Below are positions 47,718 through 57,204 of a DNA stretch of 64,000 nucleotides, in pieces (within the stretch, counting starts at the first letter, position 1; every line of letters begins with the position of its first letter). The position numbers and the translations under genes are program-made. This DNA is from an uncultured Pelagibacteraceae bacterium (GTDB lineage: Bacteria > Pseudomonadota > Alphaproteobacteria > Pelagibacterales > Pelagibacteraceae). The stretch lies in the NCBI GenBank assembly GCA_902620465.1, contig CACNIF010000004.1:38139-102138 (forward strand). Direction: 5' to 3'. Below the pieces are notes generated by a model. It was given only the letters and a program-made list of their open reading frames with translations, was not told the DNA's origin and searched no databases.

Positions 47718-48728
47718 TTATTTAACTGCTAAAGCCATTTCCATCAGCTTATCGCCACCTGGAACTTTATCAGCAAATGCTTTATGAGAAGATTTTTTCG
47801 CAATCTCTACCCATGCAGCATGGTCTTTTGCATCCATGTATACCAATTTTACACCAGCAGCTTTATAAGCATCTTCAAACTTTTTATCTAAGTTTTCTAC
47901 TTGAGCTGTCATGTATTTCTCAGCAACTTTACCAGCTTTCATTAAAGCTTTTTGTTGCTTAGAACTTAATGCATCATAAGACTTTTTAGACATTAAGATT
48001 GGTTCATACATAAACCATAGACCAAATTTTCCTGGAGGAGTTGCACATGTAACTTGTTCATAAATTTTGTAACTTACAAAACTTCCTGAACTAGTGTTAG
48101 CACCTGTTAATACACCAGTTTGTAGACCTGTGTAAATTTCAGATGATGGCATACTTTGTATACCCGCTCCTGCTGCTTCTAACATTTGGTTAAATGCTTT
48201 ACCTGCAGCTCTCATAACTTGACCTTTTGCATCGCTAGGATTTTTGATACATTTTGTTTTTGAAGCAAAACCACCCCCCAACCAAGCATCAGATAAAACT
48301 ACAACACCAGCATCATTAATGATTTTTTTAATCTCAGTCATCATTGGACCTTTATTAAATCTCAATGCATGGTCATGATTTTTAACTGTTCCTGGCATTA
48401 GAGTTGCGTCAAACTCTGGATGGAATTTAGATGCATATGCTAATGGAAAAGCAGAAATGTCCAACTGACCTGTTGTCATTGGTTTCCACTGTTCTTTTGG
48501 TTTGTATAATGATTTAGCTGGATAAATTCTTATATCTATTCCAACATTTGCTTTTTTGACTTCGTCAGCAATAATTTGTACCATTTCATGACGTGGGTCA
48601 AAAGATCCATCAGCTCTTGGTGTTCCTGGCCACTGGTGACTTGCTTTTAAAGTTACAGCAAAAGCAGAACCAATAGTTGTGAAAACGAAAACTAATGAAG
48701 TTAAGTATAAAGATATTTTTTTTAACAT
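47718..48728 (-). CDS. TRAP transporter substrate-binding protein (DctP type)
   Basis: A 336-residue periplasmic binding protein. The ATG at 48728 follows an AGAGGGA ribosome site and gives a clean signal peptide (MLKKISLYLTSLVFVFTT..AFA); a longer frame reaching 48791 is not supported. The mature part begins with LKASHQWPG. MRAAGKAFNQML near residue 190 holds the conserved carboxylate-binding Arg of DctP proteins, so the ligand is probably an organic acid. It is the first gene of the operon with dctQ and dctM, separated from them by the terminator hairpin. Confidence 0.9.
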   Translation of the reverse strand: MLKKISLYLTSLVFVFTTIGSAFAVTLKASHQWPGTPRADGSFDPRHEMVQIIADEVKKANVGIDIRIYPAKSLYKPKEQWKPMTTGQLDISAFPLAYASKFHPEFDATLMPGTVKNHDHALRFNKGPMMTEIKKIINDAGVVVLSDAWLGGGFASKTKCIKNPSDAKGQVMRAAGKAFNQMLEAAGAGIQSMPSSEIYTGLQTGVLTGANTSSGSFVSYKIYEQVTCATPPGKFGLWFMYEPILMSKKSYDALSSKQQKALMKAGKVAEKYMTAQVENLDKKFEDAYKAAGVKLVYMDAKDHAAWVEIAKKSSHKAFADKVPGGDKLMEMALAVK

Positions 48729-48762
48729 TATTTTTCCCTCTATTGTTATTTTTAATAATTCA

Positions 48763-48791
48763 ATTAAAGTGAACTTATTAATAAGAGTCAA
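48763..48791 (-). promoter_or_regulatory. promoter of the TRAP operon with palindromic spacer
   Basis: Minus strand: TTGACT (48786-48791), a 17-bp spacer and TTTAAT (48763-48768). The spacer contains the perfect palindrome CTTATTAATAAG (48774-48785), a candidate operator between the two promoter elements. Confidence 0.5.
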
Positions 48792-48825
48792 GTCGGTAAA
48801 AGCACTTAAATATAAAACTATACTT

Positions 48826-49971
48826 ATGGATGGACCTTTAAAAAACCTTTTAGTTGTTGATTTAACAAGAGTATTAGTTGGGCCCTATTGTACAATGATA
48901 TTGTCAGATTTAGGGGCAAGGGTTATAAAAGTTGAAGCCCCAGAAATCGGTGATGACTCAAGAAATTTCGGACCATTTATAAAAGATTACTCTGCATATT
49001 TTATGTCTTTAAATAGAGGTAAAGAAAGTATTGCTCTCAATTTAAAAAATGCTGAGGATAAAAAAATTTTTAATAAAATTTTATCTAAAGCAGATATTTT
49101 AGTCGAAAATTTTAAACCAGGAACTTTAGAAAAATGGGGTTATGGTTGGAAGGATGTGTCCAAAAAATATCCCAAACTAATTTATGCTTCAGCTTCAGGT
49201 TTTGGTCAAACAGGTCCCCTTAAAGAGTTACCAGCTTACGACATGGTAGTCCAAGGTATGGGAGGATTGATGAGTGTTACTGGTCAACCAAATTCTGAAC
49301 CTACAAGAGTTGGAACCTCTATAGGAGATATAACTGCAGGACTTTTTACTACGATTGGAATTAACGCTGCTCTTTATGATAGACAAAAAACTGGCAAAGG
49401 AATGTACATAGATGTATCTATGCTTGATTGTCAAATAGCTATTCTAGAAAATGCTATCGCACGATATCTTTCAAAAAATGAAATTCCAAAACCAATGGGA
49501 TCACGTCATCCATCAATTGCTCCATTTGAAGCCTTCAAGACAAAAGATAGTTATATAATAATTGCAGCAGGTAATGATAAATTATTTGAAAAACTATGTA
49601 ATGTTTTAAAAATAAGTGAAGTAAATCAAAATCCAAAATTTTCAAATAATTCATCCAGAGCTAAAAATATGGATGAGCTTAAAAAAATTTTAGAAGATAA
49701 ATTATCTGCCAAAAAAACTGACGAGTGGGTTAAAGAAATGGAAAAAGATAAAATTCCATGTGGACCAATCTTCAACATAAAAGAGGCTGTCGAAAATCCT
49801 CAAATAGAATCAAGAAACATGATTGTAAAAGCTTTTCATAAAGTTGTTGGAGATTTCAAATTAGCTGGAAACCCAATTAAAATGTCATCATATAATGATG
49901 AAAAGACTAGAGGTGATATTCCTGATTTGGATGAGCATCGACAAAAAATTTTAGAAGAATTTGATAATTAA
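48826..49971 (+). CDS. CaiB/BaiF type III CoA-transferase
   Basis: A 381-residue family III CoA-transferase. The ATG at 48826 gives [22 protein letters not shown], the usual start; the frame upstream to 48679 is not coding. Landmarks are [17 protein letters not shown] near residue 31, [26 protein letters not shown], and the probable catalytic Asp201 in [10 protein letters not shown]. It moves CoA between carboxylic acids. The gene is divergent from the TRAP binding-protein gene and may act on the acid that TRAP imports; that is inference. Its stop overlaps the convergent rpoZ stop by 4 bp. Confidence 0.88.
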   Translation: MDGPLKNLLVVDLTRVLVGPYCTMILSDLGARVIKVEAPEIGDDSRNFGPFIKDYSAYFMSLNRGKESIALNLKNAEDKKIFNKILSKADILVENFKPGTLEKWGYGWKDVSKKYPKLIYASASGFGQTGPLKELPAYDMVVQGMGGLMSVTGQPNSEPTRVGTSIGDITAGLFTTIGINAALYDRQKTGKGMYIDVSMLDCQIAILENAIARYLSKNEIPKPMGSRHPSIAPFEAFKTKDSYIIIAAGNDKLFEKLCNVLKISEVNQNPKFSNNSSRAKNMDELKKILEDKLSAKKTDEWVKEMEKDKIPCGPIFNIKEAVENPQIESRNMIVKAFHKVVGDFKLAGNPIKMSSYNDEKTRGDIPDLDEHRQKILEEFDN

Positions 49972-50501
49972 TTATTTTCTTCAGAAGACTCAGTATCTTG
50001 TTGACTTACCTGTTCTTCTGCTTCTGAAACTTCATCAAGAGAAACATCATCAGAATCGCTCTCCATTTCCTCTGATGGTTGAGAGTCTACATCGGGACTA
50101 GCTGTTTGAGAAAGTTCGGCTAAATCATCTTTTGAAACTTGAATTTTTTCTGGAGCTTTTCTAGCTCTCTTTGATGGCAATATAGGAGCACCACTTTTTG
50201 AAATTTCACCTTTGTATAAGCTCTCAAAATCATCACCTACTTCTTCATCATCTTCCGTTCCATCATCAACTTGCTCTACATGTTTTCTCAATTTATAGAT
50301 TGCACTTTCACTTAAATCTGAAACTTTAATATTTTCTTCAGCTATTTCTCTGAGTGAAATAACTGTATTTTTGTCATTATCCCTATCTAAAGTTGGCTCA
50401 ATACCAGAGTTCAATTGAGTTGCTCTTTCCTTTGCAACTAAAACAAGCTCATAGGGACTTTCAACTTTGTCGATACAATCTTCAACGGTAACTCTAGCCA
50501 T
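49968..50501 (-). CDS. rpoZ: RNA polymerase omega subunit with a long acidic tail
   Basis: The first ~75 residues match omega: [30 protein letters not shown] and the [11 protein letters not shown] segment. Omega helps fold and hold beta-prime in RNA polymerase. The usual length is 80-130 residues; this one has 177. The extra ~100 residues are low-complexity and very acidic ([15 protein letters not shown], then a Ser/Glu/Asp-rich end), a disordered tail of unknown use. Its stop overlaps the CoA-transferase stop. Confidence 0.88.
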   Translation of the reverse strand: MARVTVEDCIDKVESPYELVLVAKERATQLNSGIEPTLDRDNDKNTVISLREIAEENIKVSDLSESAIYKLRKHVEQVDDGTEDDEEVGDDFESLYKGEISKSGAPILPSKRARKAPEKIQVSKDDLAELSQTASPDVDSQPSEEMESDSDDVSLDEVSEAEEQVSQQDTESSEENN

Positions 50502-50545
50502 GCGCAGTATCTATACAGTGACTAAAAAAAAATCAAGGAGATTTT

Positions 50546-51754
50546 TTATATATATTGTGGATTTAGCTTATTTCTTACAAAAAATAATAAGATCAAGGAG
50601 ATTAAAATATAAACAAATGAAACCATAGCAATTTGCTCAATAGAAAAGCCTCTATCTATCAAAAAACCGAATAAAGCTGTTCCAAAAGCAGTGGAAAAAA
50701 CCATTAAAGCTGTAGTTAGAGCTTTAATTGAGCCAATAAATTTTACACCATAAATTTCAGCCCATGTTGATGAACCTAGAACATTGGCTAAACCATTAGA
50801 AATACCTATTAATCCAAGAAAAATAAAAGATGTTATTGGATTATTAAAATAAAATAAAACTAAAGTAGAAATTAACAAAGGTATATTCATAAAGATTAAA
50901 AGTTTTCTGCTAGTAAACTTATCGATTAGAAATCCAGATCCTAGCAAAGTGAGCACAGACAATATTGAATAAACCATGAATGATTGAGCAATAACAAAAG
51001 AACCCCATTCCTTAGCTTCAGTAATGAAAGACTGATAAACAAATACACCAGTTGCAATCCACGGCATTGCTAACATATTTAAACATACAATATAAAATCT
51101 ATAATCTTTTATAACCTCAATTCTTTTCCATTGTTTAATTTCTTTTATTTCAGAGTCAGTTGGGTCTACTTGTTCTCTCGTATCAAAATCCAATTTTTTA
51201 ATTAAAAAAAATGATGTCAAAGGTAAAAAAATCAAAACTAAAATTGAAATAGATATCCAAATATTCTGCCAAGCTGTAATTGAAAGTAAATAAACAATTA
51301 ATACAGGTAAAATAAATTCGGCTGTTGAAAGACCAAACCAACCTGCACTTAAGGCTTTCCCTCTAGATTTTGTAAAATACCTTGTAATTGTTGTAGTTGC
51401 AGTGTGAGACATTAATCCTTGTCCAGAAAATCTCATCAAAAAAACAGCTATAAATAAAAAAATTATTGAAGATATTTTTGAAAAAAAGAAACATGAAAAT
51501 GCTAAGAGTAAAGTAACATAAAATGCAAATCGAAAAATATTGATATCATCAATTTTTTTTCCAACCCAAATTAAAAGAAAACTACTTAACAATGTAGCAG
51601 ATGCATAAATTGAGCCAAATTGTCCATGAGTGATAGAAAGTGTTTCTCTTATGCTCGAATTAAACAAACCTAAAAAAAAACTCTGTCCAAAACTAGAAAA
51701 AAATGTAAAAATAAATCCAAATATAATTACTTTTAAACTTAAACTATTAAACAT
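50546..51754 (-). CDS. MFS transporter
   Basis: A 402-residue major facilitator with twelve helices. The early GQSFFLGLFNSSIRETLSITHGQFGSIYA region resembles the oxalate/formate antiporter-like MFS group. GFLIDKFTSRKLLI between helices 8 and 9 is the loop motif. The ATG lies only 8 bp from the divergent start of the next gene, so its promoter must lie inside that gene. The substrate is unknown. Confidence 0.8.
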   Translation of the reverse strand: MFNSLSLKVIIFGFIFTFFSSFGQSFFLGLFNSSIRETLSITHGQFGSIYASATLLSSFLLIWVGKKIDDINIFRFAFYVTLLLAFSCFFFSKISSIIFLFIAVFLMRFSGQGLMSHTATTTITRYFTKSRGKALSAGWFGLSTAEFILPVLIVYLLSITAWQNIWISISILVLIFLPLTSFFLIKKLDFDTREQVDPTDSEIKEIKQWKRIEVIKDYRFYIVCLNMLAMPWIATGVFVYQSFITEAKEWGSFVIAQSFMVYSILSVLTLLGSGFLIDKFTSRKLLIFMNIPLLISTLVLFYFNNPITSFIFLGLIGISNGLANVLGSSTWAEIYGVKFIGSIKALTTALMVFSTAFGTALFGFLIDRGFSIEQIAMVSFVYILISLILLFFVRNKLNPQYI

Positions 51755-51762
51755 AAAAAATT

Positions 51763-52632
51763 ATGAGTTGTAATGTTGCTTTCATAGGTCTTGGTGTCAT
51801 GGGGTATCCAATGGCTGGTTATATATCAAAAGGTGGACACAATGTAACTGTTTTTAATCGAACAAAATCAAAAGCAGAAAAATGGATTAGTGAATACAAA
51901 GGTAAAATAGCAGAAACTCCAGCTGAAGCAGCTAAAGATGCAGAATATATTTTTACCTGCGTTGGAAATGATAATGATTTAAGAGAAGTAACTTTTGGTG
52001 ACAACGGTGCTTTCAAAACAATTAAAAAAGGAGCAGTTTACATTGATAATACTACTGCATCTGCAACTATTGCAAGAGAGATTTATGATTACGCAAAAAA
52101 AAATAATTTTGGCGCATTAGATGCACCTGTATCTGGAGGACAAGCCGGTGCAGAGAATGGCGCACTAACCGTAATGATTGGTGGTGATCAAGCTGATTTT
52201 GATAAAGCAAAAGATAAAATTGATTGCTACAGTAAAAAGATGAAACTACTGGGTAGTGCTGGCAATGGACAGCTTGCTAAAATGGTTAATCAAATTTGTA
52301 TCGCTGGTTTAGTTCAAGGTTTATCTGAGGCAATTAATTTCGGCATGAAAGCTGGACTGAATATGGAAGATGTAATTGAAGTTATTTCAAAAGGTGCTGC
52401 TCAATCATGGCAAATGGAAAATAGATACAAGACAATGATTGATGATAAGTTTGATTTTGGTTTTGCAGTCGATTGGATGAGAAAAGATTTAAAAATTGCA
52501 ATGGATGAAGCTAAAAACAACGGCTCATTGTTACCTGTAACTGAACTTGTTGATAAATTTTATGGAGAAGTTCAAGCTATGGGGGGTAATCGTTGGGATA
52601 CATCAAGTTTAATTAAAAGATTTAGAAAGTAA
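51763..52632 (+). CDS. 3-hydroxyisobutyrate dehydrogenase-family reductase
   Basis: A 289-residue beta-hydroxyacid dehydrogenase. The NAD(P) loop is FIGLGVMGYPMA at residue 7, the substrate motif DAPVSGGQAGAENG is near 123, and the catalytic Lys173 is in LAKMVNQICIAG. Family members reduce or oxidise 3-hydroxyisobutyrate, tartronate semialdehyde or glyoxylate/succinate semialdehyde; I cannot choose. The FNRT after the second strand suggests NADP use. It precedes a PNPOx-like gene by 3 bp. Confidence 0.85.
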   Translation: MSCNVAFIGLGVMGYPMAGYISKGGHNVTVFNRTKSKAEKWISEYKGKIAETPAEAAKDAEYIFTCVGNDNDLREVTFGDNGAFKTIKKGAVYIDNTTASATIAREIYDYAKKNNFGALDAPVSGGQAGAENGALTVMIGGDQADFDKAKDKIDCYSKKMKLLGSAGNGQLAKMVNQICIAGLVQGLSEAINFGMKAGLNMEDVIEVISKGAAQSWQMENRYKTMIDDKFDFGFAVDWMRKDLKIAMDEAKNNGSLLPVTELVDKFYGEVQAMGGNRWDTSSLIKRFRK

Positions 52633-52635
52633 TGT

Positions 52636-53235
52636 ATGCAACCAGCATACTATGAAGATTTAGCTGAAATTCAAAATAAGTATTGGTCAATGTTAGATGA
52701 TGCAGTGACTAATAGAGCTTCACCATTTAGAATTCCTGTCTTTATTTGTGCTCACCAAGATGAAGTAGATGGTAGAATTGTTGTTTTACGTAAATCAGAT
52801 AGAGCAAGCAATCTATTGCAATTTCATACAGACTTAAGATCTCCTAAAGTCGATATTCTAAAAAAAAATAATAAAGCTTCACTAGTATTTTATGATAAAG
52901 AAGAAAAGATACAATTAAGAGTAAAAGTAGAATGTGAAGTTAATAATCAAAATTCTACAACTGAAGAGTCATGGAAGAAAACTCAGCATATAAGTAGAAG
53001 ATGTTATTTGACCGATAGCCCTCCTGGAACTACTTCAGAAAATCCAACTTCTGGAATGATATCTAAATTAGAAGATTTTGATTACACAATGGAGCAAAGT
53101 GAGGAAGGTTATAAAAATTTCACTGTAATTAAATGTAAAATTCAATCTGTTGAATGGCTATATCTTGCAGCAAAAGGACATCGAAGAGCTAAGTTTGATT
53201 TGGAAAATAAAAAAGAAAGCTGGTTAGTTCCTTAA
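52636..53235 (+). CDS. pyridoxamine 5'-phosphate oxidase-like flavoprotein
   Basis: A 199-residue split beta-barrel protein of the PNPOx-like FMN family. VVLRKSDRASNLLQFHTDLRSPKV near residue 49 is the FMN region, and the C-terminal VEWLYLAAKGHRRAKFDLE fits the group. It may oxidise or reduce small molecules; it is not clearly PdxH, whose motifs differ in part. It lies 3 bp after the dehydrogenase gene and is followed by a convergent tautomerase-like gene. Confidence 0.72.
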   Translation: MQPAYYEDLAEIQNKYWSMLDDAVTNRASPFRIPVFICAHQDEVDGRIVVLRKSDRASNLLQFHTDLRSPKVDILKKNNKASLVFYDKEEKIQLRVKVECEVNNQNSTTEESWKKTQHISRRCYLTDSPPGTTSENPTSGMISKLEDFDYTMEQSEEGYKNFTVIKCKIQSVEWLYLAAKGHRRAKFDLENKKESWLVP

Positions 53236-53236
53236 A

Positions 53237-53677
53237 TTATTTTTCAATAGCTGCTAATTTTTTCTTTAATTTAATGGGCAAATTTGCAAACCACTCTTTC
53301 TCTTTCCCCGACTCTGGTAAAACTGCACCATACTCAATCATTTGAGAAGGAGGAAGATCATTAATGTAAACCCATACTTGGGTTTCATCTAATTTAGAAT
53401 TTTTTACTAATACATGTTTTAAATCTGAAATTAATTTGTCTTTCACCTCTTTTGATCGACCTGCTCTTATTTGCCCAAGTAAAAATAAAGATGGCTCCTT
53501 GACTTTTTTTCCACCCATAAAATGATTATTTTTTTTTGTTTTGTTAAATATCACTTGAGCAAAATATGTATTCGCACCAGTTACTACATTATGAACTTTT
53601 GTAATTCCTTCAGCTAATTTTTTTTGTTGTTTAGAGGAAATATTAAAATTTGAATTTGTAATTGTATAAGTTGGCAT
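53237..53677 (-). CDS. tautomerase-family protein
   Basis: A 146-residue protein starting Met-Pro (PTYTITNS), so Pro becomes the N-terminal base after Met removal, as in the 4-oxalocrotonate tautomerase/cis-CaaD group. The middle has IFNKTKKNNHFMGGKKV and GQIRAGRSKEVKDKL; the latter resembles the RAGRS motif of the oxalocrotonate tautomerase-like family. The length is about twice that of a monomeric 4-OT, as in the fused-type tautomerases. Substrate unknown. Confidence 0.68.
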   Translation of the reverse strand: MPTYTITNSNFNISSKQQKKLAEGITKVHNVVTGANTYFAQVIFNKTKKNNHFMGGKKVKEPSLFLLGQIRAGRSKEVKDKLISDLKHVLVKNSKLDETQVWVYINDLPPSQMIEYGAVLPESGKEKEWFANLPIKLKKKLAAIEK

Positions 53678-53682
53678 AAAAA

Positions 53683-54195
53683 TTAAAATATAGACTTTGA
53701 ATATTTTTTCCAGTTGTCTTGGTAATGCTTAGTGTTTTCCCATACAGCTTTTTTTTCTTCCTCGGTCACTTCTCTTACAACTTTACCAGGTGAACCAATA
53801 ACTAAAGAGTTGTCCGGTATTTCTTTGTTTTCTGTGATTAAAGCTTTTGCACCTATAATACAATTTTTACCGATCTTAGCATTATTTAGAATCACTGCAC
53901 CGATGCCTATTAAACTATTATCTCCAACTGTACATCCATGAAGCATAACAAGGTGTCCAACGGTTACATCTTTTCCAACTTTTAAAGGGCAGCCTGGGTC
54001 TGTATGCAGAACACATCCATCTTGAACGTTTGATCCCTCACCTATATGAATATTTTCAATATCGCCTCTTAAAGTTGCATTAAACCAAACGCTAGTATTT
54101 TTTTCTAAAGTAACATCGCCAATGACTACTGCATTTGGAGCCACCCAATTTTCGCCAGAGTTTTTTGGTTTTTTATCTTTTAAATCGTAAAACAT
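53683..54195 (-). CDS. gamma-carbonic anhydrase-like hexapeptide-repeat protein
   Basis: A 170-residue left-handed beta-helix protein of the gamma-CA/YrdA/PaaY family. [29 protein letters not shown] near residue 17 and [13 protein letters not shown]...[13 protein letters not shown] carry metal-binding His positions. [14 protein letters not shown] ends the fold. Whether it has carbonic anhydrase activity is unknown. It lies 5 bp from the tautomerase gene on the same strand. Confidence 0.85.
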   Translation of the reverse strand: MFYDLKDKKPKNSGENWVAPNAVVIGDVTLEKNTSVWFNATLRGDIENIHIGEGSNVQDGCVLHTDPGCPLKVGKDVTVGHLVMLHGCTVGDNSLIGIGAVILNNAKIGKNCIIGAKALITENKEIPDNSLVIGSPGKVVREVTEEEKKAVWENTKHYQDNWKKYSKSIF

Positions 54196-54215
54196 AATTT
54201 ATATATTATTACATT

Positions 54216-54770
54216 ATGCCAATACAAACTCCAATATGTGATTTCGGCCAAAAGGCTCATGACTTTCGGTTAAAATCTACAGAAAATAAAATTATTTCTC
54301 TAAATGACATTAAAGGTGAAAACGGAACTTTAATAATGTTCATTTGTAACCACTGCCCATACGTCAAAGCAGTGACCAAAGATATTGTTGATGATTGTGA
54401 GAAATTAAAAGAGTTAGGTATTAATTCAGTAGCTATATGTGCTAATGATGCAGAAAATTATCCAGAGGATTCATTTGATAATATGATCGAATTTGCCAAG
54501 AAAAACCAATTTAGTTTTCCGTATTTAAGTGATGAGTCACAAGAGGTCGCTAAAACTTATGATGCAGTATGCACGCCTGACTTTTTTGGCTATAATAAAA
54601 ACTTGGAGCTTCAATATAGAGGCAGACTAAGAGAATTAAAAAACTTAATTCCTGTAAGAGATGGGGATAGTGACTTATTAAAAGCTATGAGACAAATAGC
54701 CGAAACTGGCAAAGGGCCAGAGAGTCAGGTCCCAAGTGCTGGCTGTGGTATTAAGTGGAAAACTAATTAA
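54216..54770 (+). CDS. thioredoxin-fold protein of the AhpC/TSA-like family
   Basis: A 184-residue thioredoxin-superfamily protein. FICNHCPYVKAVTKDI near residue 45 gives a CNHC active-site motif, and VCTPDFFGY near 123 places the cis-Pro. Such proteins are distant peroxiredoxin/redoxin relatives of uncertain role. It starts 20 bp from the divergent gamma-CA gene, and its stop overlaps the next start by 1 bp. Confidence 0.8.
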   Translation: MPIQTPICDFGQKAHDFRLKSTENKIISLNDIKGENGTLIMFICNHCPYVKAVTKDIVDDCEKLKELGINSVAICANDAENYPEDSFDNMIEFAKKNQFSFPYLSDESQEVAKTYDAVCTPDFFGYNKNLELQYRGRLRELKNLIPVRDGDSDLLKAMRQIAETGKGPESQVPSAGCGIKWKTN

Positions 54771-55852
54771 TGTATTTAATTGCTACAAGATCTTTTCCAC
54801 CAGAAATTGGTGGGATGCAAAGTTTAATGTGGGGTCTTGCACGAGAGATGTCAAAAAACTTTATGATTAAAGTCTTTGCTGATTATCATGAAAATCACAA
54901 AGAATTTGATGAAGAAGTAAATTTTTCTATTGAAAGAGTTGGTGGTCTTAAATTTTTGAGAAAAATTAGAAAAGCCCAATTAGTTAATGAGTTTCTCAAA
55001 GATAATAAAGTTCAAGGAATTATAGCTGACCATTGGAAAAGTTTAGAATTAATTAAATCTAATAAAAAGAAATATTGTCTGATACACGGTAAAGAAATTA
55101 ATCATCCAAAAGATAGTTACCAAAATAAAAGGATTGTGAAAGTATTTGATAATGTCGAAAAAATTATTGCTAACTCTGAATATACTAAAAACCTAGCTAT
55201 TAATATTGGCTTAAATCCTGAAAAAATCGTTGTTATAAATCCTGGAGTAAATCCTCCTAAAGACCTAAATAAGAAATCTTTAGATAAAGTTGAAAGTTTA
55301 CTCAAAATAAAAACGCCACGCTTAATTACTGTCTCAAGATTTGATAAAAGGAAAAATCATGAAAAAGTATTAATGGCTTTAAGAAACTTAAAACAAATTT
55401 ATCCAGATATAGTCTATATTTGTATAGGTTATGGGGATGAGGAAAAAAATATTAAAGAATTAGTAAAACAGCTTGATTTAAGTTCTCAAGTAATGTTTTT
55501 CAAAGAAATTAGTGAAGATTTAAAAAATGCTTTAATAGCAAAATCAAATATCTTTGTGATGCCATCAATTATTCACAAAAAGTCTGTTGAAGGATTCGGA
55601 ATAGCATACGTAGAAGCTGCTCAGTATGGTGTTGCTTCTCTTGGTGGTAAAGATGGAGGTGCCTCAGATGCTATCAAGCATGACACAACAGGATTAATTT
55701 GTGATGGAAATGAGCTAGAAGATATTTATTCTTCTTTAAATTCCATGTTAGAGAATAAAAAATATTCAGAGTTAGGTAAAAATGCAAAAGAATATTCTTC
55801 TAAATTTAATTGGTCTAATACTATAGAAGAATATAAAAAAATCTTACAATAA
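54770..55852 (+). CDS. GT4-family glycosyltransferase
   Basis: A 360-residue GT-B glycosyltransferase. The N-terminal FPPEIGGMQSLMWGLARE, the central LITVSRFDKRKNHEKVL near residue 185, and the GFGIAYVEAAQYGVASLGGKDGG region near 279 (with the nucleotide-sugar Glu) are typical of GT4. It is likely to act in lipopolysaccharide or glycan synthesis, with the convergent GT9 gene (9-bp overlap) as a neighbour. The acceptor is unknown. Confidence 0.85.
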   Translation: MYLIATRSFPPEIGGMQSLMWGLAREMSKNFMIKVFADYHENHKEFDEEVNFSIERVGGLKFLRKIRKAQLVNEFLKDNKVQGIIADHWKSLELIKSNKKKYCLIHGKEINHPKDSYQNKRIVKVFDNVEKIIANSEYTKNLAINIGLNPEKIVVINPGVNPPKDLNKKSLDKVESLLKIKTPRLITVSRFDKRKNHEKVLMALRNLKQIYPDIVYICIGYGDEEKNIKELVKQLDLSSQVMFFKEISEDLKNALIAKSNIFVMPSIIHKKSVEGFGIAYVEAAQYGVASLGGKDGGASDAIKHDTTGLICDGNELEDIYSSLNSMLENKKYSELGKNAKEYSSKFNWSNTIEEYKKILQ

Positions 55853-56782
55853 GTTTATTAACCTTTCAAAAACTTTACCAGCACTTAAATTATTTAAATC
55901 AGTTACCTGTATTGCTTTAAAATTTTCTCTTTCGATACTAACTTTATGTGCAGTTGTATGTTTTCCAAATAGAGTTAAACCTTTTGCTGCAACATGAGCA
56001 GCTATATGAGCAGGACCAGTATCATTAGCAACAATAAAGGAGCTCTCTTTGATAAGAGATGTTAACTGAGATAAATTCAAGGCTTTATCATTATCAAGAA
56101 CACTTATTGCATCAAATTTTCTAGCATCATCTATTTCATTAGGTCCAGGTGCTGTTATAACTTTATATTCTGAGCCAAACTTATCTTTAATCAATCCAAT
56201 CAGTTTATCGTAATAAGGCCATTTTTTAACTGATAGATGTGGTGAACAAAAAGGAAATAATAAAATATATTTTTGTAAGTCATATTTATTTTTTATTTCG
56301 TTAATTTCAGAACAAGCCCAACTAAAGTTAGGTTTAAGTGTGTTAATAGTATTTAAACCAGACTCTTTTAGCTGATAATCAAATCTATTTAATACTGAGT
56401 CTTTATCAAATTTTTCTTTATTTATTTCTGCTGGTAAAGTTGTTTTAGTGCTAGACCAAGTATCTTTATTAGCTTTTGGAAAAAGTATACTCTTATAAAA
56501 AGAAGTTCTTGATGAATTTTGAAGATCAAACACCCTTGAAAAATTATACTTCTTAAGCTCTCTCATTAGAAAATATAGATAAATTAAATTATATTTTGGT
56601 AATCTTTTGTCTAAGATCACCTCATTTACAAAAGGATTTTTCTTAAATAATTCAAAATAGGGTTTTGTTGTCAGCATATATATTTGGTCATTTTTATGAT
56701 TTTCAGATATGTCTTGAATTGCACCACTTGCTTGAGCTATATCTCCTAATGACCCGTGTTTAATAATTAAAATATTAGACAT
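55844..56782 (-). CDS. GT9-family (heptosyltransferase-like) glycosyltransferase
   Basis: A 312-residue GT-B enzyme. The start ILIIKHGSLGDIAQA and the ending part IVANDTGPAHIAAHVAAKGLTLFGKH, with the ADP-heptose-binding GPAHIA stretch, are GT9 hallmarks. Such enzymes add heptose or related sugars to the lipopolysaccharide core. Neighbours on both sides have glycan or unknown roles. Confidence 0.87.
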   Translation of the reverse strand: MSNILIIKHGSLGDIAQASGAIQDISENHKNDQIYMLTTKPYFELFKKNPFVNEVILDKRLPKYNLIYLYFLMRELKKYNFSRVFDLQNSSRTSFYKSILFPKANKDTWSSTKTTLPAEINKEKFDKDSVLNRFDYQLKESGLNTINTLKPNFSWACSEINEIKNKYDLQKYILLFPFCSPHLSVKKWPYYDKLIGLIKDKFGSEYKVITAPGPNEIDDARKFDAISVLDNDKALNLSQLTSLIKESSFIVANDTGPAHIAAHVAAKGLTLFGKHTTAHKVSIERENFKAIQVTDLNNLSAGKVFERLINLL

Positions 56783-56814
56783 ATTTATAACAAGATAGCA
56801 CAGTATTAAATTTT

Positions 56815-57204
56815 ATGAATAAAATTATAGTCGAAGTTTCAATTGGGGAACTTTTAGACAAAGTTTCAATTTTAGAGATTAAGCAAGAAAAAATTAAAGA
56901 CACTGAAAAGCTAAAATTTATAAACAACGAACATTCTGTTTTAAAAGATCAATTAGAAAAAAATGTAAAGTCTGATGAAAAACTTGAGAAACTTTATCAA
57001 TCACTAAAAGAAATAAATTCAAAACTTTGGTTAATTGAAGATGAAAAAAGATTATGTGAAAAAGAAAAGGATTTTGGAGAAAAATTTATTAAACTTTCAA
57101 GAAATGTTCACTTCTTAAATGATGATCGTGCAAAAATTAAATTAGAAATTAATAATCATACTGGCTCAAAAATCAAAGAAATTAAAGAATATACAAAATA
57201 TTAG
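56815..57204 (+). CDS. DUF6165 coiled-coil protein
   Basis: A 129-residue protein beginning with VEVSIGELLDKVSILEIKQEKI, the signature of DUF6165. It is helical throughout, with heptad-like spacing and no Cys cluster or membrane segment. DUF6165 genes commonly sit beside glycosyltransferase genes, and here a GT9 gene is divergent 32 bp away. Its role is unknown. The stop overlaps the ABC permease stop by 4 bp. Confidence 0.68.
   Translation: MNKIIVEVSIGELLDKVSILEIKQEKIKDTEKLKFINNEHSVLKDQLEKNVKSDEKLEKLYQSLKEINSKLWLIEDEKRLCEKEKDFGEKFIKLSRNVHFLNDDRAKIKLEINNHTGSKIKEIKEYTKY

Noticed and set aside
48729..48791. Longer N-terminus for the TRAP binding protein
   Set aside because: The signal peptide and ribosome site place the start at 48728; the extra codons cover the promoter.
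48679..48825. Longer N-terminus for the CoA-transferase
   Set aside because: The first 49 codons overlap the divergent TRAP promoter and the dctP start and do not resemble the family; the ATG at 48826 fits.
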